DNA of 29,099 bases, from assembly GCA_003561325.1 (NCBI GenBank), contig PWWY01000220.1:1-29099 (forward strand). The letters run 5' to 3'. The translations under genes and the position numbers were made by a program. The DNA is from Syntrophomonadaceae bacterium. GTDB taxonomy: Bacteria > Bacillota > Dethiobacteria > DTU022 > UBA8154. Within the stretch, counting starts at the first letter, position 1; every line of letters starts with the position of its first letter. Positions 1-7,579 of the stretch are shown here, piece after piece. Under the pieces are notes generated by a model. It did no database searches, had not been told where the DNA came from, and saw only the letters and a program-made list of their open reading frames with translations.

Positions 1-1
1 G

Positions 2-1699
2 CCTTTCACCAAGCCGGCCCCCTGGGAACTGAAGCATACGGCTTCCACCTGTGGATATTGCGGGGTGGGATGCAGCATTAACATTGAAACGATCGGGGAT
101 ACGCTGGCCCGGGTTGTGCCCCTGGAAGGCCCGGTTAACCAGGGATTGCTCTGTAAAAGAGGGCGATTTGGATATGCTTACGTCAACAGCCCGGATCGAA
201 TTAAGAAACCCCTGATCCGGGAAAATGGGCAATTAAAGGAAACCTCCTGGGAAGATGCACTGGTGCATATTACCAAGAAGTTTAAGTCCCTGAAAGCCCG
301 TTTTGGAGGAGAAAGCCTGGCTGTATTTTCCAACCCCAGGTACACCAATGAAGAAAGCTACCTCATCCAGAAGTTCGCCCGGGCAACCCTGGGAACAAAC
401 AATATTAACAGTACGGCGGAAACGGCAACCCCCCTGGCAGAAATGTTCGGTTGGGATGCCTCGACCAATTCATATGAAGAGATCGGTACGGCGGACTTTA
501 TCCTGTCCGTGGGCGCTGACCTGCCTGATTATCCCATCGCCGGCTTGAAAATCAAGCAAGCCGTGGAAAAAGGGGCTACCTTGTGGACCGTTGACAGTCG
601 AGACGTGAAGTTAAAGCAGTACGCTTCCCGTTCTTTGAAGGTCGAGGAACAGGCTTCGGTTTCCCTGTTTGCCGCCCTGCTCCTTTATGCAAAACAAAAA
701 GAATTGGTAGACCAGGCCTTCGTGGAACAGTACACAGAGAATTTCGCCGACCTGGAGGCATGGCTTAGTAAGAAATCCATGGATGAGCTGCTTTCCGGCA
801 GCGGGGTATCGGAGCAAGATATTGCCGACCTGGTGGAGCGCTATGCCGCTGCCAAGACCCCCATCCTGGTCATGGGAAGCAACAACCTGGCCCCGGAGGC
901 GGTGCAGCTGTTGGCCGGCTTTGTGACCCTGCTTGGAAAAGTCGGAAAACCACGCCGCGGTATCATCTACCTGCGGGAGCGGTGCAACAGCCAGGGTATG
1001 CTGGATATGGGTGTTTCGACCCGTTATTTAACCGGTTACCAGCCGGTGGGCGATCCCGAGATCCGCAGCAAGTTCTCCAAGAAGTGGAAGGCGGAGGTTC
1101 CCCAGGCAGCAGGAAAAACCACGCAGCAGGTCCTGGAAGGCCTGGAAAACAAGACCATTAAAGGTGTGTTCGTTTTCGGTGAAGATATCGAGGAAGCCTG
1201 GATCGGCAAACTGGCCCAGGCTGAGCTGCTGGTCGTGCAGGATCTTTTCCTGACGGAGATTGCAAAAAAAGCCGATGTCGTCCTTCCCGCCGCTTCTTTT
1301 GCAGAAACTACGGGAAGCTATACCAACAGCGAGCGATTGATCCAAAAAGTTAATCCGGCGATAAAGCCCCTGACGAGTAAAGAGAACTGGGAAATACTCG
1401 TCAAACTGATGGAATACATGGGCTATAAACAAACAGCGAAATCCCTGCAAGATATTTGGGAAGAAATCCGCGCCCTGGCGCCTATCTTTAAAGGCACAAC
1501 CCTGGAGGTCCTGGATGAAGGCCACTTCTGGCCGGGAGGGCGGCCCATTTGTTCCGTCAATGATTTTGCACAAACGAAAGGTAAGATTCCCTTCAGCCCA
1601 CCGCTTAATCACGAAGCGGCATTCCTGGCAGGGAAATGGGCGGATAGCGTAGAAAAATGGTTCGTGCAGTATTTTGAGGAAAAAGGTCTTAAAGCATAA
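2..1699 (+). CDS. NuoG / formate-dehydrogenase-like molybdopterin oxidoreductase, 5' partial
   Basis: The reading frame is open from base 2, so the N-terminus lies outside the window. An internal GTG at 65 is not a credible start because it falls inside the iron-sulfur motif. The visible part opens with the PWEL segment typical of NuoG-type proteins, then CGYCGVGC and a fourth cysteine in LLCKRGRFG, which together form a [4Fe-4S] site. The molybdopterin oxidoreductase fold follows, with a family block around QGMLDMG near base 1000. In formate dehydrogenases a Sec or Cys, then His, ligates or assists the metal. By eye, the matching stretch here (NNINSTAETATPL, about 400-440) has Ala and Thr, as expected for a NuoG-like electron-transfer subunit rather than an active dehydrogenase. 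It ends 29 bases before the first folD gene, so a redox link to one-carbon metabolism is plausible but inferred. Confidence 0.85.
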   Translation, partial: PFTKPAPWELKHTASTCGYCGVGCSINIETIGDTLARVVPLEGPVNQGLLCKRGRFGYAYVNSPDRIKKPLIRENGQLKETSWEDALVHITKKFKSLKARFGGESLAVFSNPRYTNEESYLIQKFARATLGTNNINSTAETATPLAEMFGWDASTNSYEEIGTADFILSVGADLPDYPIAGLKIKQAVEKGATLWTVDSRDVKLKQYASRSLKVEEQASVSLFAALLLYAKQKELVDQAFVEQYTENFADLEAWLSKKSMDELLSGSGVSEQDIADLVERYAAAKTPILVMGSNNLAPEAVQLLAGFVTLLGKVGKPRRGIIYLRERCNSQGMLDMGVSTRYLTGYQPVGDPEIRSKFSKKWKAEVPQAAGKTTQQVLEGLENKTIKGVFVFGEDIEEAWIGKLAQAELLVVQDLFLTEIAKKADVVLPAASFAETTGSYTNSERLIQKVNPAIKPLTSKENWEILVKLMEYMGYKQTAKSLQDIWEEIRALAPIFKGTTLEVLDEGHFWPGGRPICSVNDFAQTKGKIPFSPPLNHEAAFLAGKWADSVEKWFVQYFEEKGLKA

Positions 1700-1728
1700 G
1701 GATACTAAAAAATCAAGGAGGTTAAACG

Positions 1729-2613
1729 ATGGCAGCAAAAGTTATTTCCGGAAAACAGGTCGCTGAAGAAATTAGGGGAGAACTAAAGCAAAAAGTCGCT
1801 GAACTGAAGGAAAAGGGGATTGTCCCCGGTCTGGGTGTGGTGCTGGTAGGTGAGGATCCCGCTTCGATTTCCTATGTCACCAGCAAGGCAAAGGGATGCT
1901 AAGAGATCGGGATGTACGAAGAAACCATCCGACTGCCGGCAGATGCGACAGAAGAAGAGGTATTGAAGACCGTTGATGGACTGAACAAGGACCCGAAAAT
2001 TAGCGGCATTCTCGTCCAACTTCCCTTACCGGACCACATCAGCGTTGACCGGGTTATCGGCTATATTTCACCGGAAAAAGATGTAGATGGATTCCACCCC
2101 GTTAACCTGGGCAAATTGCTGCGGGGAGAGCCCTGTCCCCTGCCCTGTACACCCCACGGTGTGAAGCAGCTCCTGGTCCGCTCCGGGAATGATCCCGCCG
2201 GAAAACACGTTGTTGTTTGCGGTCGCAGCAATATTGTCGGGAAGCCTTTAGCGGCCATTTTAATGCAAAAAGCAGAAGGCGCCAATGCCGTTGTCACCGT
2301 GGTTCACACCGGGGCCAAGGACATCAGCTATTATACCAAGCAAGCGGATATTTTAGTGGCTGCCATGGGACGTCCAAATGCGATTACGGCAGATATGGTG
2401 AACGAAGGCACGGTAGTGATTGACGTTGGCGTGAATCGTGTTCCAGATTCTTCGAAAAAAAGCGGTTTCCGCCTGGCTGGAGACGTCGATTATGAGCCTG
2501 TTGCAGAGAAAGCGTCATACATTACCCCGGTACCGGGTGGAGTGGGCCCGATGACCGTCACCATGCTGCTTTATAATACCGTTGAGGCAGCGATCTGGTT
2601 AAACCAGGGTTAG
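1729..2613 (+). pseudogene. folD: FolD copy 1 (methylenetetrahydrofolate dehydrogenase/cyclohydrolase) with in-frame stop
   Basis: FolD oxidises methylene-THF to methenyl-THF with NAD(P)+ and hydrolyses this to formyl-THF. The ATG at 1729 follows a good AAGGAGG site. The frame encodes the whole family fold: catalytic Tyr49 and Lys53 (SYVTSK), then QLPLP, KDVDGFHP, CTPHG, GRSNIVGKP and PGGVGPMT. It is broken only by TAA at 1900-1902 (codon 58), in the helix just after the catalytic Lys (KAKGC-stop-EIG). The frame then stays open to 2613. An ATG at 1912 could restart translation, but the product would lack Tyr49 and Lys53, and no clear ribosome site precedes it. All other motifs are intact, so the change is recent, a sequence error, or read through. 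This is the most canonical of the three copies. TAA is not known to encode Sec or Pyl. Confidence 0.85.
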
Positions 2614-2625
2614 GAGGTAGACTGG

Positions 2626-3480
2626 ATGCCCGCCAACCTGATTAAAGGGGATGAAGTGGCAGAAAGCGTTCGCACAGAAATTGTGAAAGAGCTGGGCCGC
2701 ATCTATGATGAAACGGGCCTGGTCCCCGGTCTTGCCGTTGTATTGGTCGGGCAAAACCCTGCTTCCCTGTCGTATGTGATCAACAAGGAAAAACAGAGTA
2801 AGAAGTTGGGGTTCTATTCAGAAGTTCGGCGCTTGCCAGAGGATATCTCCCAGGATGACTTGCTTGAGGTGATAGAAGAACTCAACGAGGATGAAAAAAT
2901 CCACGGTTTCATGGTGCAGCTGCCCCTGCCTGAACACCTTGACGAGCGCGCCATCTTGACAGCGATTGATCCTGAAAAAGATATTGACGGCACACATCCC
3001 ATTAATATGGGCAAACTGTTTAGTGACGAAAAGGGCTTCATCGCCTGCACGGCACACAGTATTTTGCACATGATCGAACACACGAAGCAGCCGGTGTATG
3101 GAAAATCTGCCGTGCTGATTGGCCGAAGCAACATTGTGGGCAAGCCCCTGGCCTTGATCCTGCTGCGAAGAAATGCCTCCGTGACCCTATGCCATTCGAA
3201 AACGGTCGGCTTAGCGGACATTTGTCGCGAAGCGGATATCCTGGTCGCTGCTGCGGGCAGTACAGGGTTGGTCAAGGGCGACTGGGTCAAGCCTGGCGCC
3301 ATCGTAATCGACGTGGGTGTAACCCAGGTAGGAGACAGGCTCGTGGGCGACGTGGATTTTGACCAGGCGAAGGAAGTTGCGAGTTGGATATCACCCGTTC
3401 CAGGAGGCGTAGGGCCCATTACGATTACGATGTTGATGTGGAATGCGTTGGAAGCGTTTAAGTACAAGCTTGAAATCTGA
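2626..3480 (+). CDS. folD: FolD copy 2, catalytic residues intact
   Basis: This 284-aa protein starts at ATG 2626, 12 bases after the first copy, behind TAGGAGGT. It keeps the four residues known to matter in E. coli FolD at the same numbers: Tyr50, Lys54, Gln98 (VQLPLP) and Asp121 (KDIDG). The Rossmann part has GRSNIVGKP and the end has PGGVGP. The usual CTPxG motif is changed to CTAHS near residue 137, so it is not a fully standard copy. It is probably the working methylenetetrahydrofolate dehydrogenase/cyclohydrolase if copy 1 is dead. The intact residues come from the sequence; cofactor preference (NAD or NADP) cannot be read. It is probably co-transcribed with the upstream copy. Confidence 0.9.
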   Translation: MPANLIKGDEVAESVRTEIVKELGRIYDETGLVPGLAVVLVGQNPASLSYVINKEKQSKKLGFYSEVRRLPEDISQDDLLEVIEELNEDEKIHGFMVQLPLPEHLDERAILTAIDPEKDIDGTHPINMGKLFSDEKGFIACTAHSILHMIEHTKQPVYGKSAVLIGRSNIVGKPLALILLRRNASVTLCHSKTVGLADICREADILVAAAGSTGLVKGDWVKPGAIVIDVGVTQVGDRLVGDVDFDQAKEVASWISPVPGGVGPITITMLMWNALEAFKYKLEI

Positions 3481-3510
3481 ACGGGGATAAGACGGCTTTA
3501 TTGAAGAATA

Positions 3511-3582
3511 GGCATTTCAACCACGAAGAGGTCAGCTTTGGGGCCAGTGGATTACTCAGCTGGCCTCAAAGCTGGAAATGCC
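3511..3582 (+). promoter_or_regulatory. Two-tier hairpin in the leader of FolD copy 3
   Basis: An outer stem pairs 3511-3518 (GGCATTTC) with 3575-3582 (GAAATGCC), all eight bases matching. Inside it, 3535-3547 pairs with 3560-3572 over 13 positions with a single G-T pair, leaving a 12-base loop. No T-run follows, so it is not an ordinary terminator. The AGGGGG ribosome site of the next gene begins a few bases after the outer stem, so the structure could affect translation. It does not match the THF riboswitch consensus as I remember it. Function is inferred from position only. Confidence 0.6.
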
Positions 3583-3597
3583 GCTAGGGGGTCAAAC

Positions 3598-4440
3598 ATG
3601 GCCGCAAAAATTATTGATGGAGAACAGGCTGCAGTCGAGGTCAAGGAAAAGATCAAGCAAGATATTCAGTCTTTAAGTTCAGAAAAAGGCATTACACCTG
3701 GATTGGCGATCCTCGTTGTGAAAAGTCCTGTCGGCCGGGTCCACATTGCACAATTGAAAGAACGGACATGCCGACAGCTAGGGATCAAGTGCCGGGTCTT
3801 TAACCTGCCCGAAACCACAACGGATGAAGAAATTATCCACCTGATTGAACGACTCAACGATGCCGATCCTGTCCACGGGATTAACATTCACCCTCTACCA
3901 CCTCACCTGGACCACACCCTGATCTCGCAAATCGTAGAACCCCGCAAAGATGTCGAAGGGCTGCATTTTTTAAATATGGGAGATTTTTTAATCGGGGAGC
4001 ACCATATGCCGCCTTTCGTGGCCAAGGGGATTGTTAAGCTGATTGATTCAACCGGTGAAAAGATTGAAGGCAAAAGGGCTGTTGTTGTCGGACGCAGCCA
4101 GCTTGTTGGAAAACCGATAGCTTTCATGCTGCTGGAAAGAAATGCAACTGTCAGTATCGTTCATTCCCAGACCCCGGATCTTTCCGCTTTCACGGAGCAC
4201 GCGGATATCCTGGTAGTTGCCGTGGGGCACCCCTATACCATCACGGGGGAGATGGTGAAAGAGGGCGCAATCGTGATCGATGTTGGCCTAACCCAGGTTG
4301 GAACCCGCCTGGTGGGCGATGTCGACCACGCCGAAGTGCAGGAAAAGGCCAGCTGGATTACCCCGATCACGGGTGGCGTTGGCCCCGTGACCATCGCGAT
4401 GCTGCTGGACAACCTGGTCGAGGCCTGTAAGCTGTTATGA
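3598..4440 (+). CDS. FolD-like protein (copy 3) with degenerate active site
   Basis: I choose ATG 3598 because it gives MAAKIIDG, matching copy 1, and follows AGGGGG; an in-frame TTG at 3538 would lie inside the hairpin. The 280-aa product keeps the FolD layout and the Rossmann loop (GRSQLVGKP). By ungapped alignment, catalytic Tyr50 is Ile and Gln98 is His, with one residue deleted in the following loop. Asp121 is Glu (KDVEG), and only Lys54 remains. The PCTPxG motif is lost and PGGVGP has become TGGVGP. Classical dehydrogenase/cyclohydrolase activity is therefore doubtful. It may be a hydrolase-only variant, an enzyme for another pterin, a subunit or a regulator. Its stop overlaps the xseA start (ATGA), so the two are translationally coupled. 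Confidence 0.85.
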   Translation: MAAKIIDGEQAAVEVKEKIKQDIQSLSSEKGITPGLAILVVKSPVGRVHIAQLKERTCRQLGIKCRVFNLPETTTDEEIIHLIERLNDADPVHGINIHPLPPHLDHTLISQIVEPRKDVEGLHFLNMGDFLIGEHHMPPFVAKGIVKLIDSTGEKIEGKRAVVVGRSQLVGKPIAFMLLERNATVSIVHSQTPDLSAFTEHADILVVAVGHPYTITGEMVKEGAIVIDVGLTQVGTRLVGDVDHAEVQEKASWITPITGGVGPVTIAMLLDNLVEACKLL

Positions 4441-5654
4441 AAAAGGATCTCATTTACCGTGTATCCCAGGTTAACCGCTACCTGAAACAGCTATTATTCC
4501 AAGATACCCTTTTACAGGATATCCAGGTCCTGGGTGAAATATCGAATTTCAAACATCATAAGCCCTCGGGACACATGTATTTTACGCTAAAAGAAGAAGA
4601 TCAAATCTTGCGTGCCGTTTTTTTTAAACACAAGAACCAGCACCTTACTTTTTTACCGGCCGAGGGGATGAGCGTGATCGCCCGGGGCAGCACCTCGATC
4701 TATGAACGCAGCGGGTATTTTCAACTGTATGTCGAGGAACTGGAACCTGAAGGACAGGGGGCGCTCTACCAGGCCTTTGAACAACTCAAAGAAAAACTAC
4801 AAGAACAAGGGCTTTTTGATGCGGCGCACAAAAAGCCCTTGCCCTATATTCCAAGGAAGGTTGGAGTGATCACTTCCCCCGGTGGCGCAGCGATTCGAGA
4901 TTTTATGACTACCCTGCAGCGGAGATTTCCCCTGGTCCAGCTGACCATCTTTCCTGTGGCCGTGCAGGGAAAAGAGTCTGCCGCACAAATCGTTAAGGCC
5001 CTGGAGACGATGGACCGGCGGAGGGAGTTTGATGTGCTGGTCCTCACCCGCGGCGGCGGTTCCCTGGAAGAGCTGTGGTCTTTTAATGACGAAGGCGTCG
5101 CCCGGGCCATTTTTCAAGCGAAAACTCCCGTGATTTCAGCTGTCGGGCACGAAACGGATTTCACCATCGCAGATTTTGTTGCCGACTACAGGGCTTCAAC
5201 ACCTACTGCAGCGGCGGAGCTCCTTGCCCCTGATAAAAACGAGCTGGAAAAACAGCTCCAGGTGATGAGCGTTCGCCTGGAAACCGCAATGAAGAACAGC
5301 CTCGCAGGCCGGCTGCATTTGCTGAAGCACCTTTCCAGCGCCAGGTTCCAGCGGTATTTGCGCGATAAGATCAATTACCACCTGCAGAGAATCGATGAGC
5401 TGTGGTCGAGGATGACGCGGAGCATCAAGCACGATTTACAGATCAAGCGCGCCACGGTAAAAAACCTGGAAGATCGCCTGCAGGCGTTGGATCCTACACG
5501 GGTTTTGGGGCGGGGATTTACCCTGGTCGTGGATGAAAATCAACAGCTGATCAAGCGCATCGGGCAGATAAAGGAAAATTGTGAGGTAGAAATTATTTTT
5601 GTCGATGGACGGGCTCGCTGCCTGGTCAAAGGAACCCAAAAAACAGGGGAGTAG
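4437..5654 (+). CDS. xseA: Exodeoxyribonuclease VII large subunit
   Basis: The 405-aa protein has the usual length. It starts with the N-terminal OB-fold (VSQVNRYLKQLL, GEISNFK, SGHMYFTLK), followed by the catalytic domain with GVITSPGGAAIRD, TRGGGSLEELWSFN and AVGHETDFTIADFVAD, then a helical, probably coiled-coil C-terminus. With XseB it forms the enzyme that degrades single-stranded DNA to oligonucleotides in repair. The ATG overlaps the folD copy 3 stop by four bases, which suggests coupled translation. The order folD-xseA-xseB-ispA is standard in Firmicutes. No anomaly was seen. Confidence 0.97.
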   Translation: MKKDLIYRVSQVNRYLKQLLFQDTLLQDIQVLGEISNFKHHKPSGHMYFTLKEEDQILRAVFFKHKNQHLTFLPAEGMSVIARGSTSIYERSGYFQLYVEELEPEGQGALYQAFEQLKEKLQEQGLFDAAHKKPLPYIPRKVGVITSPGGAAIRDFMTTLQRRFPLVQLTIFPVAVQGKESAAQIVKALETMDRRREFDVLVLTRGGGSLEELWSFNDEGVARAIFQAKTPVISAVGHETDFTIADFVADYRASTPTAAAELLAPDKNELEKQLQVMSVRLETAMKNSLAGRLHLLKHLSSARFQRYLRDKINYHLQRIDELWSRMTRSIKHDLQIKRATVKNLEDRLQALDPTRVLGRGFTLVVDENQQLIKRIGQIKENCEVEIIFVDGRARCLVKGTQKTGE

Positions 5655-5694
5655 CTCATTCCCGTGTTAACCTGTTAAAGGAGGGAAGTTTGCC

Positions 5695-5934
5695 TTGACG
5701 GAGAAGCCTTTAGAAGACCTATCCTTTGAAGAGGCCATCAAAAAACTGGAAATCACCATTGAAAAACTGGAGAAGGAAGAGCTAACCCTGGAAGAAACCC
5801 TGCAAAATTTCCAGGAAGGGATGAAGTTGACCCAACACTGTAAAAGGATCCTGGGCCAGGCGGAAGAAAAAGTTGAACTGCTCCTCGAAGATGGGACAAC
5901 AGTAGAGTTCAGCACTGAGAACGATCTGGCATAA
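5695..5934 (+). CDS. xseB: Exodeoxyribonuclease VII small subunit
   Basis: This 79-aa helical acidic protein has the XseB signature: LSFEEAIKKLE near the start, LTLEETLQNFQEGM in the middle, then a helix ending in LGQAEEKVE. It starts at TTG 5695, chosen because an AAAGGAGGG ribosome site at 5677-5685 lies nine bases upstream. It is the non-catalytic partner that XseA needs for activity. It lies 40 bases after xseA and 38 before ispA, in the same apparent operon. Confidence 0.96.
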   Translation: MTEKPLEDLSFEEAIKKLEITIEKLEKEELTLEETLQNFQEGMKLTQHCKRILGQAEEKVELLLEDGTTVEFSTENDLA

Positions 5935-5972
5935 AGAAGCTGAGGAGTATTTCAGGAGACGAGGGTTGCGGC

Positions 5973-6899
5973 ATGAAGAACAATCCGGAGCTTTTCAAGA
6001 AACAGGCTGCGCTTGTGGAACAGGCCATGGACCTCTACTTACCCGCGAAGGACTGCTATCCCCAGAACATTCATAAAGCCATGCGCTACAGCGTTTTTGC
6101 AGGAGGAAAACGCATCCGCCCCACCTTACTCCTGCTTGCCACGGAGCTCTTCACGGAAAACACCTCCCAGGCTGTGCCGGCAGCATGTGCCGTGGAGTTT
6201 ATTCACACGTATTCCCTGATCCACGACGATCTGCCCGCCATGGACGACGATGCCTACCGACGGGGTCAGCCGACCTGCCATAAGGCCTTCGGTGAAGCCA
6301 TTGCCATCCTGGCGGGAGACGCTTTGCTGACCCTGGCCTTTGAGGTTTTGAGCCTCCATAACCCTGCGGCGGGCCACAACCCTTTTTCCGCTGCTTATGC
6401 TTTGCACGTCACGCCCGCGACCCGGCTGCGGGTGATCCATGAAGTTGCCCAGGCTTCCGGTGTCAACGGCATGATCGGGGGCCAGGTTGTCGACATGGAA
6501 TCTGAAGGGCAAAACCCTGACCAGGACGTGATCGCTTACATCAACCAGAAAAAAACCGGCGCTTTGATCGAGGCTTCCCTACGAGCCGGTGTACTGCTGG
6601 GAGGAGGCCGGGAGGAGGACCTGTCCCGCCTGGGTCGTTTCGGCGCATTATTGGGCGAAGCGTTTCAACTGGTTGACGACCTTCTCGATGTGCAGGGAGA
6701 TCTGCATAAAATGGGTAAAGCAGCCGGGATGGATGCGCAGCGGGAAAAGGCCACCTTTTTGGCGTCCCAGGGTCTGCAAGAGACCATGGACAGGCGTGAC
6801 GAACTCTATCACCAGACCGTATCCCTCCTGGCGCCCTACGAAGAAGCGGCCAGGTCCCTGCAAGAAGTCACCGGGTTCGTTTTTTACAGGGACTACTGA
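5973..6899 (+). CDS. ispA: Farnesyl diphosphate synthase (polyprenyl synthase family)
   Basis: This 308-aa trans-prenyltransferase carries GGKRIRP near residue 44, the first aspartate-rich motif DDLPAMDDD from residue 85, and a second DDLLD in the C-terminal half. It condenses dimethylallyl diphosphate with isopentenyl diphosphate to make geranyl and farnesyl diphosphate. The length and the FYRDY end are typical. Product chain length cannot be proven from the sequence, so geranylgeranyl synthase is the alternative. It is followed by the OLE RNA and oapA, then dxs, the first enzyme of the MEP isoprenoid pathway. Confidence 0.95.
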   Translation: MKNNPELFKKQAALVEQAMDLYLPAKDCYPQNIHKAMRYSVFAGGKRIRPTLLLLATELFTENTSQAVPAACAVEFIHTYSLIHDDLPAMDDDAYRRGQPTCHKAFGEAIAILAGDALLTLAFEVLSLHNPAAGHNPFSAAYALHVTPATRLRVIHEVAQASGVNGMIGGQVVDMESEGQNPDQDVIAYINQKKTGALIEASLRAGVLLGGGREEDLSRLGRFGALLGEAFQLVDDLLDVQGDLHKMGKAAGMDAQREKATFLASQGLQETMDRRDELYHQTVSLLAPYEEAARSLQEVTGFVFYRDY

Positions 6900-6942
6900 T
6901 GGATTGTTCCCTGGTTGATCACAAGCAGGCATTTGTAAAATC

Positions 6943-6971
6943 TTGAGATAAAGAAAGCAGTGTGCTATAAT
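6943..6971 (+). promoter_or_regulatory. Sigma-A-type promoter of the OLE RNA
   Basis: A TTGAGA box at 6943-6948 and a perfect TATAAT at 6966-6971 are separated by exactly 17 bases. A TG at 6963-6965 gives an extended -10. Transcription should start near G6978, just where the terminal stem of the RNA begins. It is the strongest promoter-like sequence I found, and it implies that the RNA can be transcribed apart from the upstream folD-ispA genes. Confidence 0.85.
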
Positions 6972-6977
6972 TGAATT

Positions 6978-7552
6978 GGGACATAGGTGGTGCAGTATTC
7001 TAGTTAGGCAAACGCTTCTGAAGGCGGGCCTAAAAATCCGCCAAAGGGCACATCGATGAAGTTCCTGGTGCCGGCTGCCGAAGCCCAGTCGGGGGTTGGT
7101 GCTGGGAGTTAAGGAGGATGGGGCGATCTACAAAGGCATGTAGGCGTTGACCCTACCTCCGTGGAGACCTAAGTTCGTGGTTAATTGCCTTACTGGGAAA
7201 GCGCTACGGCTTAGGCTAGAACCTGTGTGCGGCAGACGCTGGGCACAGTGTAGCCTGCCTTGAGTGGTTCTGCGGGGAGAAAGGCAGCGTGCTGTCTTAG
7301 GAAACCAGGACTGCAAAAGAGGCTAGGAAGCGTAAATGCACTATCGAGGAAAACTCCTAGACTGTTCCCACCTTCGGGAGATCTTGCGGGGATTAAAGTG
7401 CGGTCTTAGTGGCAATCCAGCCCTGCCGGTGGCAACACGGCAGAGATGCCTTTAAAAGGAAACTGCCCTCTGGCAACAGCGTGGCAGGCATCTGGGAAAA
7501 CCTGCTGGACCTGAAGCCGTAAAGTTTACCCGCATGATTGCCACCTAGGTCC
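6978..7552 (+). ncRNA. ole: OLE RNA (ornate, large, extremophilic RNA)
   Basis: About 680 bases without a gene lie between ispA and oapA, the known site of OLE RNA in Firmicutes (established knowledge). The predicted start at ~6978 and the 3' end at 7552 are joined by a terminal stem, 6979-6990 with 7541-7552, with one mismatch. Other helices found by eye are 7004-7009/7028-7033, 7047-7051/7068-7072, 7084-7088/7102-7106, 7423-7428/7438-7443 and 7444-7450/7487-7493. A perfect 8-bp stem (7409-7416/7537-7544) competes in part with the terminal stem. The length of ~575 nt fits the family (about 600). OLE RNA forms a membrane-associated complex with OapA and is linked to cold, alcohol and magnesium stress in Bacillus halodurans. 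I recognise it from context, size and folding, not from a covariance search. Confidence 0.9.
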
Positions 7553-7564
7553 TTTATCAATAAT

Positions 7565-7570
7565 GAGGTG
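7565..7570 (+). promoter_or_regulatory. Ribosome binding site fixing the oapA start
   Basis: GAGGTG lies nine bases before TTG 7580. A more upstream TTG (7538) would sit inside the OLE terminal stem, and a GTG at 7568 overlaps this site, so 7580 is the better start. Confidence 0.7.
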
Positions 7571-7579
7571 TTTGAGGTT

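Noticed and set aside
1028..1738. 236-aa minus-strand ORF opposite the redox gene
   Set aside because: Antisense shadow of a well-supported gene; it has no family motif or ribosome site.
1900..1902. Selenocysteine or pyrrolysine recoding at the folD stop
   Set aside because: The codon is TAA; Sec uses TGA and Pyl uses TAG.
2814..3467. 217-aa minus-strand ORF opposite folD copy 2
   Set aside because: Mirror of conserved FolD codons; low-complexity Ser-rich product.
6978..7552. RNase P RNA, tmRNA or group II intron for the large RNA
   Set aside because: No tRNA-like CCA end, no intron reverse transcriptase or domain V, and the context is exactly that of OLE RNA.
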